From: Artocarpus heterophyllus
Lineage: Eukaryota > Streptophyta > Magnoliopsida > Rosales > Moraceae
Direction: 5' to 3'
Length of the DNA stretch: 64,000 bases
Assembly (NCBI GenBank): GCA_025403435.1
Contig: CM046337.1
Coordinates: 8,929,015 to 8,993,014 of the forward strand
Part shown: one piece after another, positions 1 through 11,622 of the stretch
Layout of the letters: each line of letters starts with the position of its first letter
Numbering within the stretch: position 1 is the first letter of the stretch
Made by a program: the position numbers and the translations under genes
Notes under the pieces: generated by a model
Database searches by the model: none
Seen by the model: the letters and a program-made list of their open reading frames with translations, nothing else
Told to the model about the DNA's origin: nothing

Positions 1-2240
1 AAACTCTCCGCCGCCCAGTCATGGGTCGCCAACAACGTCCTCCCCTTCCACCCCAAGACCATCATCAACCGCATCGCTGTCGGCAACGAAATTGTGGCCA
101 CCTCCGACAAGGACCTCATCGCCCATCTCTTGCCGGCCATGAAAGCTCTCCACTCTGCTCTAAAGCTCGCCAACGTTACCACCGTTCAGGTCTCGACTCC
201 GCACTCCCTCGGCATCCTAGCCCCCAACTCGGAGCCGCCGAGTTCGGGCCGGTTCCGAAGGGGGTACGATCGGGTCATTTTCGCCCCGATGCTCGAGTTC
301 CACCGCCAGACGAAGTCCCCCTTCATGATCAACCCGTACCCGTTCTTCGGGTTCTCGCCCGACACGCTGAACTACGCGTTATTCAAGCCAAACGGCGGCG
401 TTTTCGACAACGTCACGGGGCTGAACTACACCAACATGTTCGACGCCCAGATGGACGCGGTCTTATCGGCGATGAAGAAGGTGGGATACGACGACGTCGA
501 CATCGTCGTCGCCGAGACTGGTTGGCCGTCTGTTGGAGACCCGAACCAGCCGGGCGTTAGCTTGGAAAACGCGCTGTCGTACAACGGGAACCTCGTTAGG
601 CACGTGAGCTCCGGGAAAGGAACGCCGTTGATGCGGAACCGGACGTTCGAGACTTACATTTTCTCGTTGTTCAACGAGAACCTGAAACCCAGTACTTCGG
701 AGCGGAATTACGGGTTGTTCAAACCCGATCTGAGTCCGGTTTACGATGTGGGCATTCTACGCAATGACCAGGTAATGTATTTGCACATTTCTGTTCCTAG
801 CAAATAGTATTGCGACACGTTTCGCAGACGCATGGCCTTTTGGTGGGGATCAGCGTAGGTAATCACCCGTATCTTGATACATGGCTAGTTTAGCTCTGAC
901 ATTTTGCCAGCTTTTAGCATAGATACATAGTCTTCTAGTGGAGGACATAGAGGATGTCCAGGCTGTCGGTTTTGCCAAATTGTCCTTGCCCGAGTTTTTT
1001 ACAGGGCGATTGAGAAGCGTGTTAGAATTAATAGATTGGATTTTCAGAAAAATAAAAGAATTAATAGATTGATTTAATTTTGATTAAGGATATTATAACA
1101 TATAAAAATTTTATCAATTTTTTTGTTTTTTAACTGTTAAAAATTTTATATTATTTTATAGATATTTAATAATATTAATTATAATTAATTTCTTAGTTTA
1201 AAATATGATAATATATAAAAAAATTTTATTATTTATTAAAATATATAAAAATTTTACAGTATTTTAAGAAAATTTTTGACTCCAACCACTTTTGAGACAG
1301 CTTACACTGTTTGTTTTGAACTGAAAGCTAGACACCCCGTTAATTTATTTTGGATTTTACGCCTTTCAAGGTTATCGCGGTCACAGAAAGTTTTCCACCG
1401 TTTCATATACATTCCCGCAAACTTCCCCTCTGTGTCTTGAAAAGACGTGCATGTGATCCCGAGGCTGAATCAGAGTGAAGTGTTGAAGGTTGAAATATGT
1501 GGAGCGGGCTATTGTATTATTGTGCTCTAGCAAAAAGCAGCGCTTGATTTCAAACGTGCTATGTCGATATGTTATGATTTTTTTGATTTTAGGCTATGGG
1601 TCCCACGGCTGATTCAGCGCAAGCACCGACGGCCGTTGATTCGACGAAAAAGTGGTGCGTGCCGGGAAGTGACGCAAGCGATGACGCCTTGCAGAAGAAC
1701 ATCGACTACGTGTGTAGTAACGGGGTGGACTGCACGCCGATACAATCTGGTGGGGCCTGTTTTGATCCCAACACCGTTCGGTCGCACGCGTCTTACGCGA
1801 TGAACGCTTACTATCAGGCGTTTGGGCCGCAGGATTACAACTGTGATTTCGGACACACTGGAGTAATCACTTACACGGACCCCAGTAAGTTCGATTCGAT
1901 GTCAGACTTTCATCAAAAATCGAAATGCACCACGTTACGTAACCTTAATTGTTTTTGTTTAAGAATTTTTTTTTTCTTTTTCTAGGCAGAATTTAAAGGA
2001 ATATCTATTGTTTAGAAATCATAAAAGAACTTAAAAAAATAAAAAATGAATTACAATTGCTCCAGACGCGTTCCTTGATTAATGCAAGTTTTTGACGTGG
2101 CAGGTTACGAGGCTTGCACGTATCCTTTTCAAGGTGTAAAGTTGGAAAAGTCGGTGGCTGGTCGTTATGTGAAGATGTCGACCCTGGCAGAGATATTTCT
2201 TGGAGTAGCTTGTTTTATCATGTCCGTAAATCTCAGTTAA
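1..2240 (+). CDS. Glucan endo-1,3-beta-glucosidase (GH17 + X8/CBM43), 5'-partial
   Basis: Hydrolyses or remodels beta-1,3-glucan (callose) at the cell wall or plasmodesmata. Three exons are read: 1-771, 1593-1884 and 2104-2240. All junctions are GT-AG and the frame is continuous to a TAA at 2238. Exon 1 enters the GH17 barrel already in frame, so signal peptide and N-terminus lie outside the window. The acid/base glutamate sits in AVGNEI (about nt 82-99) and the nucleophile in ETGWPS (about nt 514-531). Exon 2 starts with a short Pro/Ala/Thr linker followed by the X8 domain; six cysteines (KWC, YVC, VDC, GAC, YNC, EAC) are in place, the last supplied by exon 3. The C-terminus ends in a hydrophobic stretch, compatible with a GPI-anchor signal as in plasmodesmal callose-binding glucanases. 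A gypsy LTR begins only 128 bp after the stop, probably inside the 3' UTR. Family certain; exact paralog unknown. Confidence 0.9.
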
Positions 2241-2368
2241 CCTGTTTCTATAAATATTTAATTAATATGTAGGTTTGTTTTTTATTAGTTCTCCCAGAAA
2301 GATATTTTGTATTGGGCTATTAGATTTTAGTATGGATTAAGCCGCTTGCTCTCGGTGGTTTTGGGTGA

Positions 2369-3169
2369 TGGAGACGTGGGGAGCTCAAATGCAAGTAAGG
2401 TGACTGATCCAATATAAATTTTTGTTAGACCAGTCATAAGAGCCCGAGCTAAGAAATTCAAGGAAACATTAAATGGGTTGATTCACGAAATTTGGAATCA
2501 AGTAAATTTGTACAAGCCAATTGATCCAGGTCTACATCAGCCACAAAGGTGCATCAATTTGATCTAAGTTTTAGAAGAATCTGGATGAGTCAAGCTTGAA
2601 ATCAGCTCAAATTTTGCAAGATCAAGTCTATGGAAGGATTTTGAAAACTTTTTCATTATTGACACACATGTGGTTGATCGTTTGTGCAAGTTGTTGAAGA
2701 GTATTAATTGCACTTTCCTCTAATTGTTGGGCGTGTAAATGGCTGAATATCAGTCATTGAGACTTTCCTTTCTTTTGGTTTTTGTTTTAGGCTTAAATTA
2801 GGATTAATAGTTATGTTTGAATTTGTCAACTTTCTTTTGTAATTTTAGCCTATAAATAGGCGTTTTCAAGGTTAATGAATGGATTGATGAATGTTTATTT
2901 TCGAGAGAGAAAATTCTTTCTGTGGTTCTTTGGCGAACTACACGAACTCTTCGGATTAATCTAGGCGTTCAACCCCAACTTATCAATCATGTTTTCCATC
3001 CTTGATTGTGGCGTCTACGATATACCAAGGTTTTTGCTTCGATATAAGCAACGGGTTGCGGTGATTTTTATCCAAATTTGAGTAGAAATGGTCTTGGTGT
3101 AAATGGTCTTGGTGTCTTTTTTTTTAATTGATAACAGGTTTCGTCAGTATATTAGTGAGGTTCTTATTG
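2369..3169 (+). repeat. Gypsy-1 5' LTR
   Basis: Aligns along its whole length with 8591-9377. It ends just before the primer binding site at 3172. It contains a decayed copy of the pol C-terminal codons that are still open in the 3' LTR. The exact last base is uncertain by 2-3 nt. Confidence 0.85.
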
Positions 3170-4000
3170 TCTGGTATCAAAGCGAGGTTCTAGCCTTTGT
3201 CTATTTTTATTTGTTTTTGAATTTTGATTTATTACTTAGGTTCTATTCCATTCAACAATAAAAAAATAAAATAAAATATTTCGAGTTTGTTAAATTCATG
3301 GGGTTCTTACATCATCATTTGTGTTTCTTGAACTTTCTTTGGTTTGTGGACAAGGTCAAATCCGAAATTCTATTCTAGGTTGTTTTGCGAATTCTTGTTT
3401 GGGAAAGATCTTAGTGTTGGCCAAAATTTCACCTAGGGTTGCTAGGGTTAGTTTTGGTTTCGGGTAACTAGTGTCTTGGGCTTCAAGTTTAGGTTGTAGC
3501 TTCCTGTTTTGTGTTTCTTTGTCTATTAGTCTTTGTTCTTGTCGAATTTCACAAAAAAAAAAAAAAAAAAAGTCTGGAGACCCTCCTTAAATTTTTTTGT
3601 TTCCTTTCCATTGTTTGGGTGTCCAGGAGTTTGAATTTGATCTCACATTGTAGTGCGAAAATCTTTCTCAAAAAAAAAAAAAAATTGCGTGTATGTGGAA
3701 AAATTTTGTATAAACGTTCTTGAACTTTTTGCTTTATTTTGAACAGTGTATCAAAACGTGTTGCTGAATTTGTTGCCGGACAGATTTGATTGTTGTTTGT
3801 GTAATTTCAAAAGAACCGAAAGAGAGAATAAACGAGTAAAAAAAAAAAAAAAGGCAAGAGTGGTGAGAACATTCGAGGGTAAAAGCCAATTATTCGAGTG
3901 AAACACGAGTGAACTGGGTGACCAGTGATAGAGTGAAACACATGAGGGAGAGAAGTGAGGTTCTTTGTTATCTAATGTTGTTTTGCAGGATTAAAAAAAA

Positions 4001-5062
4001 ATGAATCCGAATCAAGAAAGAGAAGCCGAAGATGACCTTCCACAACAAAACGTTCAAAATCTTTAGTTGCAAGCATTAATGAGGCAAATGGAACGGTTGT
4101 TGATGCGAGCGCTGGATCCCATTCAGGAGAGATTAGATGAGGTTGATGCCAGAACACATAATAGGCAGCCACAAAACATGCAAAATAGGCGGAGGGGTGA
4201 ATGTGTTCTTTCGGAGAAAGATGAATTAGAAGAGTTGGAGGAACCATTGATAAATATGGGCTGATTTAGGCGTGGAAATGGGAATAGAGAAGCTAGGGAC
4301 CGGAAAGACAATAATATGGGAGGTATTAAAATGAAGATTCTGTCATTCCAAGAGAAAAATGACCCCGCAGCTTACCTAGAGTGGGAGAAGAAAGTGGAGC
4401 TAGTGTTCGATTTCCATAACTACTCAGAGTTAAAGAAAGTTAAGCTTGCTGTAATTGAGTTCTCCGATTATGCAATTGTATGGTGGGATCAGTTGGTAAT
4501 GAATAGGCGACGGAACCGAGAACACCCGATTGAGACATGAGAGGAGATGAAAACGGTGATGAGAAAGCGATTTGTGCCCAACCATTACTATCGGGAATTG
4601 TACAAAAAGTTGCAAGGACTTGGACAAGGAAACGGGAGTGTGGAGGAATATTATCAAGAAATGGAAATAGCCATGATACTAGCCAATGTTGAAGAAGATC
4701 GAGAAGCAACCATGGCAAGATTTTTGCAATGGCTAAATCTAGATATTCAAGATAGGGTGGAGATGCAACACTATGTAGAATTAGAAGACATGGTGCACAT
4801 GGCCATCACGGTAGAGCGACAGCTCAACAGGAGGGGTAGTTCATGTGCGAATGTTAGCTCGGGACCTTCTTCATGGAAGCCGAATTATGGGAAGAGAGAA
4901 GAGAAATCGGTCTCTAGGCCTAAGTTTGAGCCAAAACTAGCTACTGCTAACCCTTCAAACCAAGTTAAACATGATTCATCCACTTCTCGAAACCGTGATA
5001 TTAATGTTTCAAATGCCAAGGCAGGGGTCACATCTCAAGCCAATGTCCGAACAAAAGGGTGA
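4001..5062 (+). pseudogene. Gypsy-1 gag (broken)
   Basis: A gag polyprotein reading frame opens at ATG 4001 and stays in one frame to 5062, but is interrupted by TAG 4064, TGA 4262 and TGA 4538; the last replaces a Trp in a conserved context. The recognisable retrotransposon gag core lies at about 4340-4790 (WEKKVELVFDF, WWDQLV, MKKRF-like and YYQEME segments). The Lys/Ser/Asn-rich tail at 4840-5055 lacks an obvious zinc knuckle. The frame then shifts by -1 into the protease part near 5060. The role would be virus-like-particle formation; as read it cannot give a full protein. Confidence 0.85.
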
Positions 5063-8000
5063 TGGTGTTACGGGACGACGAAAAGGTTGTTACGGACGAC
5101 GAATTGGACGAGGACTCCATGCCACCATTGGAGGACGTGGATGAGGAGGAGTATGCTGTCCAAGGTGAATTGTTGGTCACTCGACGAGCCCTTAGTGTGC
5201 AAGCTAAAGAGGAAGAAGAAGAGCAACGTGAGAACATTTTTCATACTAGGTGCCACGTGCAGAATAAGGTATGTAGTGTGATAATAGATGGAGGGAGTTG
5301 TACGAACGTTGCTAGCATTACTATGGTCGACAAATTTGGGCTGCCAATGACCAAACATCCTCGACCTTACAAGTTGCAATGGTTGAATGATAGTGGTGAA
5401 GTGAGGGTAACTAAACAAGTATTAATTTTGTTTCGCATTGGTAGATATGAAGACGAAGTTTTATGCAATGTAGTCCCAATGCAAGCCGGGCACTTGTTAC
5501 TAGGTCGACCATGGTAATTTGATCGTCGAGTCAAACATGATGGCTACACCAATAAATATTCTCTTGTGCACAACCAGAGACTATTCACTCTTGTACCACT
5601 GACACCTAAACAGGTTCATGAAGATCAAGTGTGGTTACAAAAAGAGAGTGAACAAAGAGGAGAGAATGAGAAAAATAGAGAGAAAGGGAGTGAAAAAAAT
5701 GAGTGTTGGAGTGCAGAGAGAGAGTTTGGCCAGAGAGGGAAAAAAGATAGAGGGGTCGAGAAAAAGGAGAGAAAAGGAGAGAAAATTGAGAGCCAATACA
5801 AAAGAAGATTCGGCCAATGAGATAAAAATAGAGAGAAAAACAAACTTCTATGCAAGAGTGAGTGATGTGAGAAGAGCTTTGTTTTCTAATCAGACGATCA
5901 TTTTCCTCATGTACAAGGAGGCGTTATTAAACACTAACAATCTTGATTTCACATTGCATAGTTTTGTTGTTTCTCTTTTGCAGGAATATGAGGATATTTT
6001 TTTCAAGGAAACACCGCAAGGTTTACCTCTAATCCGCAGGATTGAACATCAAATCGACTTCATACCTGGAGCTACAATTCTAAACCGACCAGCCTATAGG
6101 AGTAATCCCAAGGAGACAAAGGAACACCAACGGTAGATAAATGAGTTGATAGAGAAGGGTTATGTGAGAGAAAGCATGAACCCGTGCGCCGTACCAGTTT
6201 TACTTGTGCCTAAGAAAGATGGGACTTTGAGGATGTGCGTTGATTGTCGAGCCATCAACAACATCACGGTAAAGTATCGACATCTCATTCCACACTTAGA
6301 TGACATGTTAGATGAATTGCATAGTGCTTGTGTATTTTCTAAAATTGATCTGAAAAGTGGATATCATCAAATTCGCATGAAAGGAGACGAGTGAAAGACG
6401 GCTTTCAAAACAAAACAAGGTTTGTATGAGTGGTTGGTAATGCCTTTCGGTTTAACCAATGCGCCTAGCACATTTATGCGTTTAATGAATCATGTTTTGC
6501 GAGCTTTTATTGGAAAATTTGTCGTCGTTTATTTTGATGATATCCTGATCTATAGCAGCAACTTGGACGATCATATTGAACATTTGAAACTTGTTTTAGA
6601 TGTTTTACGGAAGGAAAAGTTGTATGCTAATCTTAAGAAGTGTACCTTTTGCACGGATAAGCTTGTCTTTCTTGGTTTTGTTGTTAGTGCTCAAGGTATA
6701 CAGGTCGACGAAGAAAAGGTTAGGGCTATCTAAGAAGGCCAAGTCCCACAAGCATTGGAGATGTAAGGAGTTTTCATAGACTTGCCAGCTTTTACCGGCG
6801 GCTTGTAAGGGATTTTAGTACTTTGGCTGCACCACTCACAGAAGTAATCAAGAAGAACGTTGGGTTCAAGTGGGGAGAAGAACAAGAGAAGGCGTTTCAG
6901 CTTTTTAAGCATAAGCTTACTCATGCTCCTTTACTTGTTTTACCTGATTTTTCTAAAACGTTTGAAATTGAATGTGATGCATCTGGTGTAGGTATAGGTG
7001 CCGTACTGATGCAAGGAGGACGACCAATCGCGTATTTCAGTGAAAAATTGAGTGGGTCAATACTAAATTACTCGACTTATGACAAGGAGTTGTACGCGTT
7101 GGTTCGAGCATTAAAGACTTGGCAACATTACCTATGGCCCAATGAATTCGTGATTCACACTGATTACGAGTCATTGAAACATCTAAGGGGACAACAAAAC
7201 TTGAACAAGAGGCATACCTGCTGCGTGGAATTCATCGAGACATTTCCTTATGTCATTCGATGTAAGCAAGGTAAGGAGAATGTCGTTGCGGATGCACTTT
7301 CTCGTAGGTACGCATTACTTTCAATCCTTGACGCTAAACTGCTTGGTTTTGAGCATATTAGGGATTTATACCCTTTAGACCAAGATTTTAGTGAGGAGTA
7401 TCGAGCTTGCAGAAAAACGCAATAGGTAAATTTTATAAACATGATGGATTTTTGTTTCGGGAGAATAAGCTTTGTGTGCCTAATTGTTCTTTGAGAGATT
7501 TGTTAGTGAGGGAATCCTATGGTGGCAGATTGATGGGGCATTTTGGAATTGCAAAAACTTTAGCTGTTTTGCAGGAACACTTCTTTTGGTCACACATGAA
7601 AAGGGATGTTGAAAGGATATGTGATAGATGTGTCACGTGTAGGCAAGCTAAATCGAGAGCATAACCCCATGGTTTATACACACCTTTGCCAATTCCTAGT
7701 AAGTCTTGGACTGATATTTCAATGGACTTTGTGTTAGGTTTACCTAGGACCAAACGTGGGAAGGATAGTGTGTTTGTGGTTGTAGATTGATTTTCTAAGA
7801 TGACACATTTTATTTCCTGTCATAAAACTGATGATGTGTCATATGTTGCTGAATTGTTCTTTAGGGAGATTGTGAGAATACATGGCATGCCTAGGACAAT
7901 TGTTTCAGATAGAGATGCTAAGTTCTTGAGCTACTTTTGGAAGACTTTGTGGAGTAAGTTAGGTACTAAGCTGTTGTTTTCTATTACTTGTCACCCACAA

Positions 8001-8810
8001 ACTGATGGTCAAACTGAGGTAGTAAATAGGACTTTGTCAACCTTATTAAGAGCAATCATGAGTAAGAACATTAAAACATGGGAAGACTGTTTACCACATG
8101 TTGGGTTTGCATATAATCGCTCTATCCATTTTGCTACTAAATATTCACCTTTTGAAATTGTTTATGGTTTTAATCCTTTGTCACTATTGGATTTATCACC
8201 ACTACCTGTTTCTGAGCGTGTTAATTTAGATAGTAAAAGGAAGGCTAACTTTGTTAAACAGATTCATGAGAAAGCAAGACTCAACATTGAGCGAAGAACG
8301 GAACAATATGCAAAGCAAGCCAACAAGGGGTGACACAAGCTGATTTTCGAACCCGAAGACTGGGTGTGGTTGCACTTCAGAAAGGAGTGTTTTTCTAAAC
8401 AAAGAAAGTCAAAGTTGTTACCGCGGAGAGATGGTCCATTTCAAGTCATTGAACGAATTAATGACAACACTTACAAGTTGGATTTGCTAGGTGAGTATAA
8501 TATAAGTGTTAACTTCAATGTTTCTAATTTGAGTCCTTTCGATGCAGAGTCTGATTTGAGGACAAATCCTTGTCAAGAGGAGGGAAAAGATGGAGACGTG
8601 GGGAGCTCAAATGCAAGGAAGGTGACTGACCCAATACAAGTTCTTGTTGGACCAGTCACAAGAGCCCGAGCTAAAAAATTCAAGGAAGCACTAAATGGGC
8701 TGATTCAAGAAATTTGGAATCAAGTAAATTTGTACAAGCCCATTGATCCAGGCCCACGTCAGCCACAAAGGTGCATCAATTTGATCCAAGTTTTAGAAGA
8801 ATCCGGATAA
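5059..8810 (+). pseudogene. Gypsy-1 pol: protease, RT, RNase H, integrase (broken)
   Basis: Protease motif IDGGSCTNVAS has its aspartate at 5287; the active site reads DGG instead of the usual D(S/T)G. A purine-rich, Lys/Glu/Arg-rich low-complexity linker spans 5640-5840 and hides a frameshift. RT runs about 6000-6735 with YFDD at 6530-6541, RNase H about 6820-7300, and integrase about 7430-8300 with an HHCC finger and D-D-E residues in MDF, SDRD and TEVVNR contexts. Stops lie at 5515, 5818, 6134, 6392, 6731, 7662, 7788 and 8331, and frame changes near 5800, 6735 and 7410. The final open stretch (8364-8810) runs about 220 nt into the 3' LTR before stopping. Domain identity is clear; the gene is dead. 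Confidence 0.9.
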
Positions 8811-9377
8811 GTCAAGCTTGAAATTAGCTCAAATTTTGCAAGATCAAGTCTATGGAAGGATTTCGGAAACTTTCCCATTATTGGAACACATGTGGCTGAT
8901 CATTTGTGCAAGTTGTTGAAGAGCATTAATTGCACTTTTCTTTAATTGTTGGGCGTGTAAATGGCTGAATATCAACCATTGAGACTTTCCTTTCTTTTGG
9001 TTTTATTTTTAGGCTTAAATTAGGATTTGCAGTTATGTTTGAATTTGTCAACTTTTCTTTGTAATTTTGGCCTATAAATAGGCGTTTCCAAGGTTAATGA
9101 ATGGATTGATGAATGTTTATTTCTGAGAGAGAAAATTCTTTTTTTGGTTCTTTGACGAACTACACGAACTTTTTGGATCAATCCGGGCGTTCAACCTCGA
9201 CTTATCAATCAAGCTTTCCATCCTTGATTGTGGCGTCTACGATATACTAAGGTTCTTGCTTCGATATAAGCAACGGGTCGCGGTGACTTTCATCTAAATC
9301 TGAGTAGAAACGGTCTTGGTGCCTTTTTTTATTTATTGATAACGAGTTTCGTCAGTATATTAGCGAGGTTCTTATCA
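8591..9377 (+). repeat. Gypsy-1 3' LTR
   Basis: Starts TGGAGACG immediately after the polypurine tract and ends near CTTATCA. It includes the last 73 codons of the pol frame. CCTATAAATAGGCG at about 9070 is a probable LTR TATA box; the 5' LTR has the matching site at about 2850. Confidence 0.85.
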
Positions 9378-9538
9378 TTGGAATTTTGTTCATTTCCCCA
9401 AAAAAAAATAAAAAGAGAAAAAAAGAAAAAAAAATTTGGGATTTTGCTGCAACCTGGACGATCCATGTCTGTCCATTAATTGAGGAAAACCTTTTATAAT
9501 TTTATTAGTTAACTTGATTTTGTCAAGTTTGATTGATA

Positions 9539-9566
9539 TGTGTGTGTGTGTGTGTATATATATATT
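9539..9566. repeat. Compound (TG)n(TA)n microsatellite
   Basis: Eight TG units run directly into six TA units, just beyond the end of Gypsy-1. Confidence 0.95.
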
Positions 9567-10644
9567 TTATCTGAAAGAGTTTTGCTTTAGTAAATGAGAA
9601 GTTGGTAGTTGAACTTCTAGTTTTGATAATGAGCGGTAAATTGAAGACAAATGATACAATAGTTTGATTCTTAACCAAATAGATTATAGGTGCATTGAGC
9701 GGGAAGTTAATTTTTGTTGAACCGTCTAATAAGCACCATTTTTTAACAAAAAGATAATAATTTATAATTAAAAATAACAAAATGTTAAAGTTGTTGTGTT
9801 GGGAATTTTAATTTTTCATATAATATAAGTTGTTTTGATTTTACTAATTATATTTGTTCCTTGAATATTGATACACGTGAGATACGCGTGACTACATATA
9901 CCAAAGTTTTGGAGAAATTAAGGATTAGCTCTATATTATATGTTAGTTTCCGAATCCTTTACTGGTTGGATGACGAGTCTCAATCTCAACCTTAAGAGAT
10001 AATAGGGTTAGCTTTCTCGATACGAAGGTATGCAGTTTGGCCAAGATAAACATCTAACATGTATCAATATTATTTCTCAAAATGAATCATTTTGCAAATA
10101 ACTTTTTCTTGAGGACTTTGCTAACAAAGAATATTCCTTGTGTGGTAAAATTACTCCAAAAATTACAATTGACTGGTTAATTAACAAATATACCAGTTAC
10201 CCTCATTAAAATTTAAAATGTAATAATAAATGGGGAAATCAGGTTTTAAATTATTAAGTATTATCATAAACATGTCTCAAAAATAAATTACTTCAAAAAA
10301 TAAAAGTAAAATTTTTTTAAAAAAATCAAAACTAAATATCTAGCTCGTGGAGGAGATTTGGAGGTCGGTGGGATCTTGCCAAACAGGAGGGAAGTAGTTG
10401 TGTGAGCGAAGGAGCAGAAGGAGAAGATTGTGCGGTCCAAGGGGGACGAAGGTGATTGCATGGTAAGTGGCCCGGCAGTCGGAAATTGAGCAAGCAGAGG
10501 GAAGAGATTTGTGGGGCGGGGGAGCAAAGGGAGGGGTTCACACAGTGAGGGGGTTGGCGGAGGAGATCATGTCAAGGTCAGTCATTGTAACAATTCTCTG
10601 TTCTCATCCATTCTTCTTCTCCACATTGGTGGTGGAATGACCCT

Positions 10645-11505
10645 AAATATTGAAAATTAAATAAAGAAGAATAAAAGATGGAAGAGAAAAATTGAGAAAT
10701 TTTAAAATGGTTTGACATTATGCTTATTTCCACAGACTAAGGAGCGAAAGAATTCACTGGTAAGGAATACTATGAAGTGGGCTCCATATAAATATAACTT
10801 ACATTCATCAAAATAAAAAAAATTACTTGCTATCAAATCATAAATATAGTAAAGTCAAACAACGTATGAGAGGTAATCATGTAATAAATATTAACTTTCT
10901 TTAATATGTCCTGCAAGATAGAGTTCTAATGAAAGATTCCAATTTTGTGACTTTTTTTTTTTTGCCATTATGAGAAAATAAAGACAAAGTAAGATAGTTG
11001 TATAGTGATGACAATCATGGAGGGTGTAAGGGGCATGAAGAAATTATGAAAGAAGTGCGAAGAAGAGAACATGAAAACTGCTAAAGGCGCATGCATAAAG
11101 GATTGGAGGAGACGGGCCTTGGGAGAGGGAGGTACACGACCTAAGGTTGGAGGCTCTTGATCTAAGGTTTGAAGGCTCATGGCCTTGATAAAGAAAATGA
11201 AGAAAATAAAAGTGTCAATTGTGGAGGATTAAGGACTCGTTTTAGTAGGAAGCTTTGATAACATATAGAAAATTAAATAAGAAAAATAAAAGATAAAACG
11301 AAAAAACTGGGAGATTTAAAATGATTCAATATTATGCCTACGTCTACGAACTAGGAAGAAAATGAAGAATTTCCTATTAAGGAGCATTACAATTTGGGTT
11401 CCACATAAATCATCAAAATAAAAAAAAGTTAACCACTATCAAATCATAAATACAATAAAGTCAAAACAACTTATAAATGGTAACTATGTAATGAATATTA
11501 AATTT
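10645..11505. repeat. Diverged direct duplication (about 250 bp each)
   Basis: The arms at about 10645-10905 and 11265-11505 share a series of words in the same order: GAAAATTAAATAA, AATAAAAGAT, ATTATGC, CAAAATAAAAAAA, ATCAAATCATAAATA, GTAAAGTCAA or ATAAAGTCAA, and ATGTAAT. Identity looks like 75-80%. Likely two copies of an unnamed dispersed repeat. Confidence 0.6.
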
Positions 11506-11622
11506 TTATTGCTAAACCCATTTATGCCTTTTTCCTTTTTGTTTTCATTTGCCTTTGTTTTTCAAATTTTCTTTCTGTCATTTAGGAATTTTCTATGTTT
11601 TTGTTTTTTTTTTTAGTTTTTA

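Larger units (their letters stand above)
2369..9377 (+). mobile_element. Gypsy-1: degenerate Ty3/gypsy LTR retrotransposon
   Basis: About 7 kb, bounded by direct LTRs that both begin TGGAGACGTGGGG. A tRNA-iMet-type primer binding site (TGGTATCAAAGC) follows the 5' LTR at 3172. A purine-rich polypurine tract (GAGGAGGGAAAAGA) directly precedes the 3' LTR. Order is gag, protease, reverse transcriptase, RNase H, integrase, as in Ty3/gypsy. A long A-tract-rich leader separates the primer site from gag at 4001. The body has about a dozen in-frame stops and several frameshifts, so it cannot move autonomously. The LTRs differ by roughly 9% by eye over their first 245 bp, mostly transitions. No clear TSD was found (GGTGA on the left, TTGGA on the right), so the ends are good to a few bases only. 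Confidence 0.9.
9378..11614. other. AT-rich spacer without a recognised gene
   Basis: Holds a (TG)n(TA)n microsatellite at 9539-9566, many A/T runs, and a short G-rich island at 10330-10560 whose minus-strand frames match nothing I know. A segment at about 10645-10905 is repeated in diverged form at about 11265-11505. No supported coding exon was seen. Confidence 0.6.

Noticed and set aside
21..560. 179-codon frame overlapping the glucanase exon
   Set aside because: Shadow in another frame of the GH17 exon; Arg/Pro/His-rich with no domain.
2364..2368. TSD for Gypsy-1
   Set aside because: GGTGA (left) and TTGGA (right) do not match; the boundary may be off or the duplication decayed.
10332..10541. 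Pro/Ser-rich minus-strand frame in the G-rich island
   Set aside because: No recognisable family, no splice partners, composition-driven.
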